DNA of 64,000 nucleotides from Escarpia spicata (Eukaryota; Annelida; Polychaeta; Sabellida; Siboglinidae): NCBI GenBank assembly GCA_963995525.1, contig OZ023217.1, positions 8,643,544 to 8,707,543 of the forward strand, read 5' to 3'. Shown piece by piece: positions 45,937 to 56,701 of this stretch (position 1 is its first letter; each line of letters starts with the position of its first letter). The notes under the pieces were generated by a model. It saw only the letters and a program-made list of their open reading frames with translations, ran no database searches and was not told where the DNA came from. The position numbers and the translations under genes were made by a program.

Positions 45937-47009
45937 GAAGCCGGAGCCAGCCCAGAAGTGACGACAATCATGCGGACACAATCGCCTACGAATGAAATCT
46001 GTCCGAACATTGGATAACGTTTAGAATAATTTTTTCATGTAAATTGAACAAAATACGTTGATTTGTTAGGGATGAAATTCTCCAGTGAAGACAAGTTATA
46101 GCGAACGCCAATTGTTTATTCACCTGCCTATTGTATTCATAGCATATTGGCAAAACATATTGTGGTGGAAGGTTTAGCCATTGTAACGGCCACAAACAGA
46201 CAACGTACGAATACTTGTATTTTTTCTGTAGGAGAAATGGCTAAGATTTCTTGGGTGCTGTCAATATGTAAACACGGTCTGTGCGCGCGGTCTGTTGAAT
46301 GGTAAATACTAACTAGGGCGTAATATATGTTGTACAAGACGCTTGACATTACGGGAGCAGAAAAAGATATTGCATAACAGCAGTAACGCGTCACAATATT
46401 GCAAATACTGTGACGTAAACAAATGACGTCGTGAGCAGCTGCCATTGTCCGCGCGAAGGGGCTCGTAGTATATATAATAGCTCGTATGTAACAAATCTGT
46501 TCAGACAGCGCTGGATTGAATTGATGCTTTGTTTTATGGTAAAATCTTTGATACATTTGTGTGTTCTTTATTTGGATGAAACTGTAAAATAAATTATGTT
46601 ACGCGCACGTTATCAAATATCACGACCTTCAGGATTGCGTAGATTCAACTTCACATCCGGCCTCACTAGGTCCAGACAGATCACGCTTACTACGATCGCC
46701 CGTCAATATTGGCTATTTTCGTCAAGTAATAATTAGCTGTTGTTTTCGTGCCTACTCAACTGTAGCAATAATAGCGCGTCAAATGTGATTAAATTTAATA
46801 CATTTTGCTATGTCGACGTGGAGTTGTTTTAGTGATATCAAAGACGCCCTCTCTCGTACATGATGACGTTAGACGTCATTACAATGGTCCATTGGTGGTA
46901 AACGATGGATGGTGGATGTTGCAAAGTGAAATTAGAAAAAACTCAAAACCATGATACACACTTGCCCAAGATGGACCTACCTGGAGAGGACGGCAAAGAC
47001 AGAGAGACA
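45937..47009. other. gene A 3' flank, otherwise unassigned
   Basis: Probably contains the gene A 3' UTR. The frames here (such as 46556-46137 minus) lack motifs. Confidence 0.4.
46588..46593 (+). terminator. possible polyadenylation signal of gene A
   Basis: AATAAA about 650 bases after the gene A stop, in GTAAAATAAATTATG. No nearer canonical signal was noticed. Assignment is inference. Confidence 0.3.
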
Positions 47010-47030
47010 CACGCGCATGCACGCACGCAT

Positions 47031-47085
<55 letters not shown>

Positions 47086-47190
47086 CACGTACACACAAGT
47101 TCACACACAGGCACACGCACAAACCACACACACGCACCCCCCTCCCACACACACACACACAAGCACACGCACACAAACGCGCATGACACG
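47010..47190. repeat. (CGCA)n then (CA)n-rich tract
   Basis: CGCA/TGCA units to about 47085, then CA-rich sequence with a C run at about 47137-47142. Confidence 0.95.
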
Positions 47191-47651
47191 ACGCAGTTAA
47201 CAGTCTTACAGATAACATGTATATCCGGTCAGTGGTTCCCTCTGGTGGCAACAATCGAACTACGTTTCTGTCATACTCGTTCTGCCGTGTCCACTCTTCA
47301 AACGATTGGACCTACAAATCTGTTCTAAGTCTGCGTACGAATAAATTTTGAGGAGCCTGAAAACATGATAATTGCAGTTATTAAATGTAATTGATGTAAA
47401 TATATAACCATAACCGTGACCCCAATCTTAACCCTAACCCTACCTGTTTTTGCGCACAGTCAATATAGTTCCTTCTGTTTTCGTTCACACGTACGCACGC
47501 ACGCACTCACGCACGCCCGCACGCACTCACGCGTGCAAACAATTATATATGACACCGTACTTGCCATACAGTCACTGTCAAATAGAAGCTTCCCTTGTGG
47601 ATGTGGGAATTTCGTTTCGGTCGAAACAATATAAATGATACAAAAAGAAAA

Positions 47652-47980
47652 GGAGAGCGGTGGTGTAGTGTTTAGAGTGGTAGGTTTTTCAATCGAGAGA
47701 TTCCGTGTTCCAATCCTCTGTTGCCGTTTCGAATCTTGGGCAAGTTCTTTCACCCTACGTTGATCCAGTTCACCCAGCTGTATGAATGAGTAACTGACTA
47801 TAGACAGTGGTGTGTATTTGCGTACGAATAATCTGCGCGCTGTAATTGCAGCATGTCTGAATGCTTCCTAGTGGAGTCGATATGGTGTTCGACTGAACTG
47901 GTATGCCAGGGAGTAAAATGAATAGCGCTTTGTCCAGTTCTAAAGACTGGATACCGAGCTATATAAGAACTTACCATGTT
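47652..47980 (+). mobile_element. tRNA-derived SINE, full-length copy 1
   Basis: Starts GAGCGGTGGTGTAGTGTTTAG (A-box region), with GTGTTCCAATCC at the B-box position, then CGAATCTTGGGCAAGTTCTT, ACAGTGG, ATTTGCGTACGAATA, GGTGTTCGACTGAACTGGTA, GACTGGATAC and a CTATATAAGA end. It is collinear over about 325 bp with the copy at 61092-61437. The B box is partly decayed. Confidence 0.8.
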
Positions 47981-48598
47981 AAAGTGATGGCGGGAACCAC
48001 GGCGACTCACTATGACGTAACGTCTAAGCTGATTGCACGACTTTGCGAATTTGCGGCATTTCTGACGTTGTCATGTATGAAAATGGCGTCTTCGTTAAAC
48101 GAAGCGAACGGAAAAACTCGCAAACTGCGCTTGCACTCACTCATTCGTCGCTTACTCAATAGCTTTGTTGGAACGACAGCTTCGTTTACTGAGATTTATT
48201 CTTATCCAGTCACTGTTTACAAATACGTTCAAAGATCCGCGGGACTGCCAACCCAGAGGGTCTACTAAAATCACTACGAATTGGGAAATACCTCTTCGCA
48301 TTCATACAACGTGAAGCAGCAACCTCCGGTCGTGCAATCAGCTTACTTGTATTCTTGTTATGACTTGGCAGGCTCCACGGCATGCAGTATTCCAAGTGAA
48401 ACCTAACAGTATTGCCTTGTACTGGGGTACAATTACTTGTCGTACATAATGTAGGTCTTAGAGATGCTACTCCTAATTTAACTACATTGGCTACGCGTGT
48501 CTATTCAGCATCACAATGCGGCTTCCGATAAGGAAGATCGACAATCGACAATCGATATGTTATTCTTGCTTCGATAATTTCAAGAGAAATGTTGAGAA
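47981..48598. other. unassigned non-coding stretch
   Basis: Contains an open plus frame (47903-48268) that begins inside the SINE and has no motif; no splice support. Confidence 0.4.
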
Positions 48599-48599
48599 C

Positions 48600-48862
48600 A
48601 AAACACTTTACAACAATGAGAAGGACTTGACGGGAAGATTGGAGAGAAGACGGGTAAGATGGGCCATGCCATATGCATGGTAAGAATGAATGCAGGCAAA
48701 TTAGCGAAGAGCGTTGAGGCGGAACAAACATCAAGGACGCGGAAAAGTGGAAGCCTGCAGTTAAGGTGGGGGGACATCGTGAGGAAGGATGTGGGAAGAT
48801 CGGGGGTGGGTGAAGGATTCAGAGAGAAGCTGCTGATAGAAAACAATAGAGAGACAGAACAG
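48600..48862 (+). pseudogene. LINE ORF2 C-terminal fragment
   Basis: RKTGKMGHAICMVRMNAGKL, then LQLRWGDIVRKDVGRSGVGE, the typical end of a non-LTR retrotransposon polymerase (the G-H-x-x-R-M box, then L-R-W-x-D-x-V-x-x-D). Only the last 80 or so codons are present. It abuts the 42-bp minisatellite. Confidence 0.6.
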
Positions 48863-48885
48863 AACGAGTGGTACAACAATATTGT

Positions 48886-49131
48886 ACGACGACCCTCACA
48901 CCTGTGCAACAAGGAGTAAGATATTGTACGACGACCCTCACCCCTGTGCAACAAGGAGTAAGATACTGTACGACGACCCTCACCCCTGTGCAACAAGGAG
49001 TAAGATACTGTACGACGACCCTCACCCCTGTGCAACAAGGAGTAAGATACTGTACGACGACCCTCACCCCTGTGCAACAAGGAGTAAGATACTGTACGAC
49101 GACCCTCACACCTGTGCAACAAGGAGTAAGA
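48886..49131. repeat. 42-bp minisatellite, six copies
   Basis: Unit TGTACGACGACCCTCACCCC plus TGTGCAACAAGGAGTAAGATAC, 42 bp (14 codons). Outer copies have CACACC where inner copies have CACCCC. Frames on both strands are open only because the unit is divisible by 3. Confidence 0.97.
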
Positions 49132-50377
49132 AAGAACAACAACAACGTCTTCGTCGAACTAACAACGGTCTCTGATTTGGTCAATAACAATTACTTTTCC
49201 GTCAAGGTGACTGCATGGGTGCCCCCAACGCTGCTCTGTGGTATTACTCCAGTCCTGGAAGACATACAGAACACATTGTAATATGACGGATCATCACCGA
49301 ATTAAGGGCCTATAGTGTACTGTCGGCAGAAAATTTTATTATGGTTTAACTATCGATAATCGCGATAGTTAGCAATCTGTCCTTATAAAGTCAGACTTGT
49401 TTAATTGAAACAGTTTAGACAATCGATAAAACATTAGTTTCCTTGTCCACTTGTCAGCTACAGTTTATCCCTTTAGGGGACAATCTTGTTAAATCTGGTT
49501 AAATCCGTTAACAATTGTGCAAACCATGTTTGTTTGGTTAATCGTATTTACAGTTATTTGAACACAGCTTTGAGACTTCAGCAGGACTTTGATTGTTTTC
49601 TGCTTGGAGCTAGTCCTATAATGTGGTGTTAGTGTCACTATTGGGGGATTATAAGAGAACGTGACAGTTACCTGCGCCACAGAAAGGTTATGGCAAGCCA
49701 ACACAGGCATTACGTGTCCTAAATTGAGAAATTTATTTTAGCGACGCGCTCTAGTCAATCTCGTATCAACGGTGGCTTATGACTATTGAAATTATTAGAA
49801 ATATTAGAATTATATGCCAACTGATAGTTAACATAGTATAATATATCGGCTTACACATTGGAAAATAACTGTATTGATAACTAATTAAATTCGGATAGTT
49901 GTGCTAAAGGTAACAATGATTAAATGTAACTTTTCGTAAAAAAAAATATATAGGACACACTAGTTTGGCAAGTGATACATACAGTAACGTATTATGTATT
50001 ATTGCATATTGCGTATTATGTATTATTGCATACTGAAAACTACCAGATCATCCGGTTGAAAAAGAGGACATACGTAGTTAAAATCAAAAAATATTTACAA
50101 CTATTAAAGCGGTGTGTCGTGTAAAGAAAGAAAGTATTTTTCCTAAAATGAACGCACACAGGCAACATATTTGCTATGCCAAACATTGGACTGTATTGGC
50201 TGTCCTTAAGCCTTTTCCGCGAGTTAGTTGAGTGTTTCCAGCGCGCCAATTCAGCCCAACCGGAACGTCCACTGTTGTCGGCTGTTGCGCCGCTAGAACC
50301 AGCAGAGTTGTTTTCAACAGTCGATGCGGCACGACGTCTCAATCGACGGTCGTAGTGTACATCAGTATCTTCATACA
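49132..50377. other. unassigned; possible 5' non-coding exon of gene B at its end
   Basis: GTAAGT, an excellent donor, begins at 50378 after TTCATACA. The preceding 150 bases are relatively GC-rich (50200-50377). If this is a gene B 5' UTR exon, its intron is 305 bp (50378-50682). The opposite strand has a 124-codon frame (50414-50040) without known motifs. Confidence 0.25.
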
Positions 50378-50454
50378 GTAAGTCAGTGCGATCGACATAT
50401 AAACTAATAGGCATTTACATGGTTGCTGGTAAGCAAATTTGTAATTAATTTATT

Positions 50455-50640
50455 TGTTTATCGTCTTCGTGCCGTGTGGCACATAAGGCTCGCACAAGAT
50501 CTCGCCAGACCCCTCTGTCTTGGGCTCTTCTTGCTGCTGTGTCCTAGTTCTTCAGATCTTCTTCCATTTTTCGTCGCCACGTTGTTTTTATCTGATTCTT
50601 GTTCTGTTTCCTTCTGGCGTCCAGGTCAGTGCTGTGTTTG
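50455..50640 (-). pseudogene. LINE ORF2 tail
   Basis: Minus strand reads ALTWTPEGNRTRIR, then TTWRRKMEEDLKN and RAQDRGVWRDLVRALCATRH before a stop near 50455, with two internal stops. This is the very conserved C-terminus of a LINE polymerase (T-W-x-P-x-G-K-R, then A-x-D-R-x-x-W-R-x-L-V). It lies about 50 bases upstream of the gene B signal-peptide exon, on the other strand. Confidence 0.78.
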
Positions 50641-50682
50641 CTGCACGTCAATCTTTTTTGACTTGCTCGTTTTGGTGTTTAG

Positions 50683-53002
50683 AGTCCCAGCTATGGACAT
50701 GAGATTGCGGTGTATGGTAGCCGGTGTCTGCCTTGCCATGTTGCTCGTCGACAACGCTTCCAGTTGTCCACAGACAGGCTCAAGTACGTATACCAATTAC
50801 TGATCACGTAATGCCATATCTCGTAATGTCATCAATCCTCTTTGATTTATCTTGACTCCTCCTCTTCTACGTAGTAATCAAGGAGATGCCGAGGAAGGGA
50901 GTCAAACGTTGACTCGTGTAATCCTCCGCCCTATTGTGAAAATATTTGTCAATGTGTCCCTTGAACTGTTATATGTTTTTGGACATCACTGCTGTTTCCG
51001 GAAGTCTATTCCAGGCGTTAACTATCCTTTGAATAAAGGAGTACATACGTATATATAATCTTGTGTGCACTTTGATTATTTTGAAAGTGATGTGATACGA
51101 TGTTCTTTGCACTTCACGTTCCCCATACGTGTCCTGCAGTTGCTGTCCATTGCCTCTTAGTCTTCCAATGCCTCTTAGTCTTCCATTGCCTCTTAGTATT
51201 CCATTGCCTCTTAGTCTTCCAATGCCTCTTAGTCTTCCAATGCCTCTTAGTCTTCCATTGCCTCTTAGTCTTCCAATGCCTCTTAGTCTTCCATTGCCTC
51301 TTAGTCTTCCATTGCCTCTTAGTCTTCCAATGCCTCTTAGTATTCCAATGCCTCTTAGTCTTCCAATGCCTCTTAGTCTTCCATTGCCTCTTAGTCTTCC
51401 ATTGCCTCTTAGTCTTCCAATGCCTCTTAGTATTCCAATGCCTCTTAGTCTTCCAATGCCTCTTAGTCTTCCAATGCCTCTTAGTCTTCCATTGCCTCTT
51501 AGTCTTCCAATGCCTCTTAGTCTTCCAATGTCTCTTAGTCTTCCAATGCCTCTTAGTCTTCCAATGCCTCTTTTGCTTTTCCCATTGGATTCTCTCTTGT
51601 CTGATGTCGTGTCCAGGCATTTTAATTTGTGTTTCTGTATTATATTGAATTTTGCATTTCAAATGTTTCCAGCATCTACTAATACTTGTATGTTTGCGAC
51701 ACGCTGACACCATCGTAAACGCAATTGTGTCGTGTTTATCTGTACGTTTAGGTTGATATTTAAATACAACTATGAAATCAAATGTATATGACTCCAAACT
51801 TCAACAGTCAAAGAAACTACATTAACATTGCGTCATAACAAATCGTTCATGGATACATAGTAGGCACTATAGTAGTATATACTATAGTAGGCCCTATGCT
51901 GGCCAATAACTCGTGTTGTGCAGATATGTTTAATAACAGTAACTGATACTTCATTAATTGGTTGTCGACATGTCGAAATGTTTCCTGTAGCTGACGTCCA
52001 TTCGTCTCCGAAAAAGAAACGTGACGAAGAAGGGTGGCTGATTCCTTTCCCGGAGGCTAACCAAGACACGTCCGTAGACGGAGCCTCGCTCTCGTCCCGA
52101 GACATTCACAACAGTCACCACGTCCACCGCCAGGCGGTAGCAGTGTCAAGCGCGAGACGAGAACACACTGGCAGTGACAACGAACAAGATCAATACGACG
52201 AGAACCGTGAGTCGATCTTTATGGCCTTCGGGTATCCAAATACGTTTCCACAATCAGTTGTTTTTAACGTCTCGTAAATAGGCTCTATTTGTATTTGAAG
52301 AAAATCAATATCAGCAATTGTAATACTTCAAAAAGTGTGCATGCACGGTGTGTGCGCGCAGGTGCGTGTGGTGTGTATGTGTGCGTGTGTGCACATGCGC
52401 GCGTGTGTGCCAGTTAGATATCAACGATATGGGATAGAGGGTCGGAGGAGCCAAGCTTGCTTACCCACTATTTTTCATGTTAAATGGTAGCGCAGCAACG
52501 GGGTAATACCCGCACACAATAAATACGCCACTGTATGTTCTCGTGGGAGTGTTACATTTATGTACGCAACGCATGCAGCTTGCGTATGAAATAACTTATT
52601 TCTTATCACGTATGTTCGTAGAAATTATTTCCCACCACATCAAAATCCAAACACGAAGAAACAAATTGTCGTCTCTGACAATTACGCAACAAATTCGGCA
52701 CATTTAGAATTGCTTAAAACATTAACACGGCCAACGCTTTGATGCCCGTAACTGAATTACCAACATGTACAATGACATGAGTCAACTTATATATAATTAT
52801 TTAGTAAACGTTTATGGTTCGTACTCGACTCACAGTCGTACGAATAATAGATTCTGTGTTAAACCCTAATCGTCTTGCTTCCCTTCCAGGTAAAATTGTA
52901 GAAGTCTTGGAGAGTGTGTTGAATCGACTACATGAACAGGACTTGGTACGTATTCGTAACTATAAAGTGATAGTCGTTATAATTAAAACAGAACCAGTCT
53001 GA
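50683..53002 (+). CDS. gene B: paralog of gene A, secreted peptide precursor
   Basis: Supported exons are 50693-50783 (signal peptide; exon entered at the GTGTTTAG acceptor ending 50682), 51991-52206 (72 codons) and 52890-52945 (19 codons), or 52890-53002 if the last is read through to the TGA. Donors are GTACGT, GTGAGT and GTACGT; acceptors end CCTGTAG and CTTCCAG. Exon 1 has the same length, phase and core as gene A, and exon 3 shares the (V/I)PFPEA block. No counterpart of gene A exon 2 was found between 50784 and 51990, where an 18-bp minisatellite sits; skipping it keeps the frame. No IPFP terminal exon was found downstream. Gene B has one Cys just after the signal region. It could be functional with a different 3' end or partly degraded. 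Confidence 0.62.
50693..50783 (+). CDS. gene B exon 1: signal peptide
   Basis: 30 codons plus one base, as in gene A. Starts MDMRLRCMVAGVCLAMLLVD and continues NASSCPQTGS. Shared with A: G-V-C-L, V-D-(D/N)-(T/A)-S-S and a following Pro. A second Met at codon 3 could also initiate; the first is chosen because it equals gene A in length. Donor GTACGT at 50784. Confidence 0.75.
51151..51570. repeat. 18-bp minisatellite, about 23 copies, in gene B intron 1
   Basis: Unit TGCCTCTTAGTCTTCCAA with A/T and C/A variants (CCATTG, TATTCC). Variants occur in runs, as expected from unequal exchange. Because 18 is divisible by 3, frames on both strands stay open (PLSLPM, KRHWKT). Confidence 0.97.
51991..52206 (+). 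CDS. gene B exon 3-equivalent: KKKR site and LIPFPEA motif
   Basis: 72 codons, phase 1 at both ends. DVHSSPKKKR is followed by DEEGWLIPFPEANQ, then Ser/Asp/His-rich sequence ending DNEQDQYDEN. KKKR directly before DEEGW is a textbook furin/prohormone-convertase site. Nucleotides CCTTTCCCGGA around the motif are identical to gene A. Confidence 0.74.
52890..52945 (+). CDS. gene B exon 4-equivalent: helix module
   Basis: After the strong acceptor CTTGCTTCCCTTCCAG, phase 1 gives RKIVEVLESVLNRLHEQDL, 19 codons like gene A exon 4. The GTACGT donor comes one base earlier relative to gene A, ending the exon in phase 0. Read-through instead adds VRIRNYKVIVVIIKTEPV and a stop at 53000-53002. Confidence 0.68.
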
Positions 53003-53081
53003 ATTAATGCATATTTTGTCCGTAACAGCTTATTCAAACTGGAAATATTTTTTTCAAACTTTGAATGACTCTTAAAGTCAT

Positions 53082-53115
<34 letters not shown>

Positions 53116-54066
53116 GTACTGTCATTGTAGCATTGGTGATAGTAGTGACAGTGGTTAGAACAATCGACAGGGTTCACATCCTCCAGCAATGCCGGACCAC
53201 TTGTTCCTACATTTTCGCATCGTTCGCCGAGCGAGCGTTCGTTGAAGGTGCAAGTCACGTGTTACGTTGCGAACAATTGATTTAACCTGCAATGCTATTA
53301 CAGTGATAAGCCTTAATCCACGGAGAATTTCGAACAACAATAAAAGCGTTACTTTTGTTGTCGGGTTATAGAAGAAACCTTTAAAGTTTGGAGTCTGTGA
53401 TGCAAACCATCTAGGAGGAAAACGTTAACATATCCACACACATGGGCTTAAACGTCTAGTTTGCAGCCATTTTACCTTCACTGAACAGATACTGCAAACT
53501 CTACGATGCTGCTTTTAGCAAAGTTTATATAAATTATAATAATATTCCCCACTGCTTGTTTGTTTATCGTTGGCAATTCGTTATAGATACATCCCTCGAT
53601 ACACACAGAGGCGACAGCACGGACAAGAAACAAAGCCTGATCTTTGAGCCACACGTATGTGCGGCTGCGTGAAGAAACACTTGCCGAAAAAGTTACGCCT
53701 TATATTATATGTACCAGTAACTTCGGACTGACACTTGAACCGAGCAATTATTGAGTATATGTTTTGTCGGACTCTACCGACAGTTTGGTTGATGGATGCT
53801 TAGAACTGTGTTCGTGTAATAATGTGAACGTTGTCTACAGTTTCTATTGTTTTCTGTGGTATTTATTTGTTGGTGTAATAATGCATGTCTTCTGGTGCTG
53901 TTTATATTGCTTCTTAGTTGCTGTTGTTTGTTACTATGCATAACTAATTGATTTTTTTAAATTTAAACTGTTTTGAAGCATTGATTTTGGGTATTACGTT
54001 TTCACCCAACCAATGTATGCGTGTTAGACATACAGTAGTTTTCTGATTGGCTGTATCTAAATATTC
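53003..54066. other. gene B 3' flank, otherwise unassigned
   Basis: (AT)n at 53083-53113. No PFP-type terminal exon could be identified. A TTATAG acceptor-like site at about 53586 opens a short frame without motifs. Confidence 0.4.
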
Positions 54067-54160
54067 CTTGTTAATCTAACACACACACACACACACGCAC
54101 ACGCACACGCACACGCACACGCACACGCACACGCACACCCCCACACACATACATACACAC

Positions 54161-54201
<41 letters not shown>

Positions 54202-54402
54202 TACATACGCACACACACATTGCAGTTAGCACAGTTAATATTTAATATTGTTCTTTTATGTTATGGCGTTTTTGTATATTTACGGCGTTTTGGTAGATTT
54301 GAAACCGTAGCACATCTTTTCAGTTTATTATTTATATGTATTGACACGTTTGTGAAAATAAATGTCATTAAGTACAGACAACAAACGTATGCATTCATGC
54401 AT
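54067..54402 (+). repeat. duplicated block, copy 1: (CA)n plus 185-bp unique part
   Basis: (CA)n/(CGCA)n at about 54080-54210, followed by GCAGTTAGCACAGTTAATAT and about 185 bp collinear with 54920-55113, the second copy of this tandem duplication. Confidence 0.85.
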
Positions 54403-54632
54403 TCACGCAAGCATGGGTTAATTCTATTGTTTATGCAGGAACGAGAAAAGAATCTTCCAGAATATATATATATATGTATATAATGATCAAATAACACACT
54501 TTAGGGCACTGCCTGGATGCGTGCGTGCGTGCCTGTATGTCTGCCTGTCGGCCTGTCTGTCTAGGTTGTTTCCCTTTTTCACAGACGAACGCAACAGGTA
54601 AAAAGGTTACTTAGATGTCTAGTATAGCGTAG

Positions 54633-55113
<481 letters not shown>

Positions 55114-56204
55114 TGTGTCTAGAGTGGGGTCTTGGTGACACAATGACAACTGTGGTTATTTAATCCACATTGGACAATTAATAATACACTAGCATTGCGT
55201 GTTGCTTTTACGAATACAATTGGGTGTAAATTAGGTTTAAGTACCAAAACATGGGACAAATCTTCACTGACCACATTTGAGTGCCACTTTGTATGAAAAC
55301 GCATCCCCCCAAAACAACCTCGCTGCACAGTCCTTGACCCAAGCCTGCAAATACTGAAGTTGATTATCAAATTGAGGGACTAATTCCCATCATGATTTAG
55401 TTACACCAATATCTACGGTGTCCGAAAATGGGTGACGGACATTTCAGAAACGTAGCTTATTACCTTCTGGACGCCACCTTTAAACATGGCTGCCATTTTC
55501 AAGCGGAAGTCAAGCTATATTTTAACTGATGTCCTACAGCCAAATCTAGTGATTGGATCTTAAAGTTGTTTTAACAAAAGTTGTTCGTAATAACATTCCG
55601 TGTACGTCAATACTAATATAATCTTTCTGGTATCATTATTGGCAAAAACATGTGGGAAGATGTCAAGGAAAACGCAAAAAATGCATTTTTTCACAATATT
55701 GTTTACTTCATTTTTTGTAATGTTTTAAAAACATAAATTATGATTTCTTATGAAACTTTATGCAATTGGCTATATTACTATCTTCTATACTGCTTCGATG
55801 TGTTGCCGGCACATCAAAACATAAACGTACCCCTATCCGGTGTCTGTAAACAGGAACACTACCATACAGATTTCATTTACCTCTTACAGCAAAACGGTTT
55901 GGCTGATTTGCATGAAATATTGTGTGAATACGTAAACATATATGTACTACTCATCTATTATGTCAGAAACAGAACAAATAAATTATGCATACGATTTGTT
56001 AACCTAATAACTACTTCAGAAGCCGTGCCAATCTTTAGGCTATAAATGTTATGTATAAACTTCGGCCTTCAAATATATAAATTCAATAAAATATATAAAT
56101 CAAGTGATCGGCAATTACGTATTGCTATGCACATAATCTGTTTCCAAACGTTTGGCCCTAGAACATGACCCAATAATACCTGTAAGGGTGATGCCGCAAT
56201 AATC

Positions 56205-56655
56205 TACTAATAATCGAGCTTGCGTATGCGGGTAGGTTAACGTTTTTTTCTTAGACGGCTTGAACCACGAGCGCCAAACTTTCAGTGATTAATCTGCGAC
56301 CTCTATATAATAGAACACGAGACCCGTCCCTACATAACGGACTCGGCACCAAGAAACAGACGCAGGGACAATATGCTTTATGTCTACCCTCATGTCAGTA
56401 GCACAGCAATACGAACGTTATTTGACAATTCTACACTATCACGACTAGGGTCTATCGATGGACGGGAACTTCACATTGTCTCCGACCTTCTTAATTTTGA
56501 ACATACAACGAGTAGAGACATATCTGCAAGCGCCTTATGTTTTTATGTAACGATGCATTGTGTTTTCTAACATTTTAATAAATATTAGTATCACGACTGT
56601 AAACTACCATGGCATCCCGTCAGGTGACGGCCCATTTTGCTAGTCAATTTTAATC
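56205..56655 (+). repeat. dispersed repeat, copy 2
   Basis: Same family and orientation as 19318-19665. It begins GAGCTTGCGTATGCGGGTAG and ends CATCCCGTCAGGTGACGGC. It is nested between the inverted arms. Confidence 0.75.
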
Positions 56656-56701
56656 GCCCTTTACTTTAGCATGTGCTTCCGTCCAGCTGTTAGGTAACTA
56701 A

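Noticed and set aside
47903..48268. 121-codon plus frame
   Set aside because: Starts within the SINE and continues into unique DNA without motif or splice support.
48819..49190. LTPCCTGVRVVVQY repeat protein on minus strand
   Set aside because: Translation of the 42-bp minisatellite.
50040..50414. 124-codon minus frame (LRRRAASTVENNSAGSS...)
   Set aside because: Composition is somewhat coding-like, but there is no recognised motif and no acceptor/donor pair on that strand. The plus-strand donor at 50378 offers another reading.
51114..51797. 227-codon minus frame of KTKRHW repeats and 192-codon plus frame of LPMPLS repeats
   Set aside because: The 18-bp minisatellite is divisible by 3 and has no stop; both strands are open, so this is not evidence of a protein.
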